Assembly: GCF_003073045.1 (NCBI RefSeq)
Contig: NC_037593.1
Coordinates: forward strand, 19,318,812 to 19,382,811
Origin: Pomacea canaliculata
Lineage: Eukaryota > Mollusca > Gastropoda > Architaenioglossa > Ampullariidae
Direction: 5' to 3'
DNA length: 64,000 bases
Part shown: piece by piece, positions 62,301 through 64,000 of the stretch
Layout: each line of letters opens with the position of its first letter
Numbering within the stretch: position 1 is the stretch's first letter
Position numbers and translations under genes: made by a program
Notes under the pieces: model-generated
What the model was told of the DNA's origin: nothing
The model's input: the letters and a program-made list of their open reading frames with translations, nothing else
Database searches by the model: none

Positions 62301-63602
62301 TTCTAGATCTCACAGATCTGTCAGTCACATGAACGTGTGTGTGTGTCATTCACACTTCGCTTGTGCATCGTTTTGTATACTTCAGGATTTCTATTTCTTT
62401 CATAATTTCCTGGATATAATTAGAGGATGATTTACTACGCGACTACGCGATCCGCAGCAGCTATCGGTGGTCAATAAGCAGGCACAAAGAAGGAAAAACC
62501 AAACCTACTGACTACTGATGGCTGCTGTCGGGGGTCCGTGGTGAGTCTCAATTTGTTATTGTTGGAGACCTGGATGTGACCACAACGTCACCTTTATCTG
62601 CCTGTCATGTCATAATTCTTTACGTGACTCTGCCCTGGTTGGTGGATAAGAATGTGATGTACCCGTGTAACTACAGGCGAGATTGTAGTGCGAGCACTGG
62701 CTACTAGTCCCCGCGGGGCAATATTTACTTGTCACAGGTGCGCGGGGCGCTCGCGACACACTTCTTATCACTCGGGGGTCGGGGGTGGTGGTAGGGGATG
62801 GGACTTCTCGATCTGTCGTGCGTACTCGACGAAACAGGGACAGGTCAGAGGTGTTACGTAGCCGAGCTAAATCCCCGAGGTCATCTCCGTGACGATTAGT
62901 GCGTGACATAAGTGGTCAGCCTTTTCCCCCTCCCCAAGCCCCGCAAGCCAGCACACTAATGCGGTAATACCTTAATTGTCTGGCGAACTGACTAATTTAT
63001 TCAACTTTTAAGAGGAGAGCGTGAAGGAACAGAGACGGTCCAAACCTTGGTGAGAGGAAAGCGAGAAAGAACAGAATAGAGAAGTTATTGACTAGGAATT
63101 TAAAAAAAGAAAACTTGATCGAGGAGACTAGAGAGGAAGAGAGGGGAAAAAAAAAAGGAAGAACAGTATCATCATCATTCTCGTAATAATAACTGCAGCA
63201 TCAACCTTTTGAGTGACGCAGAAAACACACCACTCATGGCATAAAAGTTATTTTAGTTTTGTGTGAAATGTAAACTTTGAAAATATTAAGTCTTTAAAAA
63301 TACCAGTTACTTTTTTTTCACCCTGGTCCTCCTTTTTTGTTTTGGTGCTCAATGTTACCAAACAGCTGCGGCGATTTCAGTAGATCCACTCTTTCGAAGT
63401 GATTTTTGCTTTGCGGAGCAGTCTGATCTAGATAATTTAAAAGCGGGTACTGTCAAATATTAGCTACCTCGTTTGAGATCAACGGATGTCGGCAAAGATG
63501 TGGATCTGAAATCTCTCTCAATCTTAGTACATAATCTTTTTGGCCCCTAAAACTGAACTGTGATTGCCGCCTACTCAAAGCTAGCGTTTGCTCTCGCTCT
63601 CT
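59381..63602. other. Intergenic DNA upstream of the last gene
   Basis: No gene is recognised in 4.2 kb. TGACGTCA palindromes lie at 60170-60177 and 61347-61354, and a hairpin at 62118-62141. A weak tRNA-like block with GGGTTCGAAGCCCC lies at about 61390-61405. Confidence 0.4.
62118..62141. repeat. Perfect 10-bp palindrome with 4-nt loop
   Basis: Arms CGCGAACCTG and CAGGTTCGCG flank ATTG. It is GC-rich within an AT-rich stretch. The GGTTCG in the arm recalls a tRNA T-arm, but no further tRNA structure is present. Confidence 0.8.
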
Positions 63603-63671
63603 ATGGCGGCTCGCTGCGTGCGCAGTGTGTGTCGGCTGCTCGCGGACCAGCGCCCTCTAGCAGAGCGCTAG
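63603..63671 (+). CDS. Upstream ORF (22 codons) before the last gene
   Basis: It starts in strong context (CTATGGCGG) and reads MAARCVRSVCRLLADQRPL with an in-frame stop 27 bases before the main ATG. If it is in the mature 5' UTR it could lower translation of the main frame. Transcription through it is assumed. Confidence 0.35.
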   Translation: MAARCVRSVCRLLADQRPLAER

Positions 63672-63697
63672 CGAAACAGCACGTCACGGCGAAAAAC

Positions 63698-63784
63698 ATG
63701 GCGTCCAGAGACCACTGTGTCGTCCGGAAACCTGTGTCGGGAAACACGGTATCTGCCAAGACCGCCGGCAACCAGGCCTCGAAG
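63698..63784 (+). CDS. Probable first coding exon of an unidentified gene
   Basis: An ATG in good context (AACATGG) opens 29 codons, MASRDHCVVRKPVSGNTVSA and on to NQASK, ending at an AAG|GTAAAG donor in phase 0. The surrounding DNA is GC-rich, as expected of a promoter-proximal exon. The basic, Ser/Thr-rich text suggests a disordered N-terminus; no family is recognised and the rest lies beyond the window. Confidence 0.5.
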
Positions 63785-64000
63785 GTAAAGTAAACAGACA
63801 GGCCAACGTTTCGGGCAGGGGGCTGTAGGGTTAGATGGTCACGGTGGGCCTTGATTCGTGCACATGCAGCTCAAATACCAAAACAGTCGTACAGCGTGTT
63901 GGTACTCGCGGGTATTGATCGCGAGTTTACGGTCCCCTCCCACCTGAAGTGCACGCGCCGCTTTGGTCACTGCGCCGTTCCGTTCGTGTCTAGTGGCCAT

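Overview
This is intron-rich, AT-rich animal nuclear DNA. Six genes can be rebuilt wholly or partly from conserved protein text, correct splice signals and matching intron phases. The gene mix (an SLC34 phosphate carrier, a secreted ependymin-related protein, an Ig-EGF neuregulin-type ligand, a single reticulon) and the tRNA-derived SINEs suggest a lophotrochozoan, most likely a mollusc and perhaps a gastropod. That assignment is inference; nothing in the window names the species.

Layout. 1-1849 (+): the 3' part of an SLC34 sodium/phosphate cotransporter. 3160-4545: a decayed RTE-like LINE. 4550-8000: non-coding, with two SINE copies and a hAT-type MITE that has an 8-bp target duplication. 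7999-10972 (-): LRRC57, complete in five exons. 11302-13296 (+): NTPCR nucleoside-triphosphatase, complete in five exons and head-to-head with LRRC57 across a 329-bp gap. 15861-23500 (-): PPP5C (protein phosphatase 5), complete in 14 exons and tail-to-tail with NTPCR. 24766-27395 (+): an ependymin-related secreted protein rebuilt here in six exons. 29973-32428 (+): a neuregulin/vein-like Ig-EGF ligand locus whose protein text changes frame several times. 36712-49833 (+): a reticulon with an acidic first exon, up to three small cassette exons and six exons coding the reticulon homology domain. 53690-63600: mostly non-coding, with two SINEs, short repeats and promoter-like sites. 63698-63784 (+): the probable first coding exon of a gene that leaves the window, preceded by a short upstream ORF.

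The genes are not one pathway; this is ordinary mixed animal gene order. The shared features are a bidirectional promoter (LRRC57/NTPCR), convergent 3' ends (NTPCR/PPP5C) and a divergent pair (PPP5C/ependymin-related). The items most worth a second look are the reticulon cassette exons, which share one splice phase but would make a stop codon if two neighbours were joined; the frame-disrupted neuregulin-like locus; the ependymin gene model; and a 59-nt near-perfect hairpin in an NTPCR intron. I found no CRISPR array, rRNA, intact tRNA or virus-derived element.
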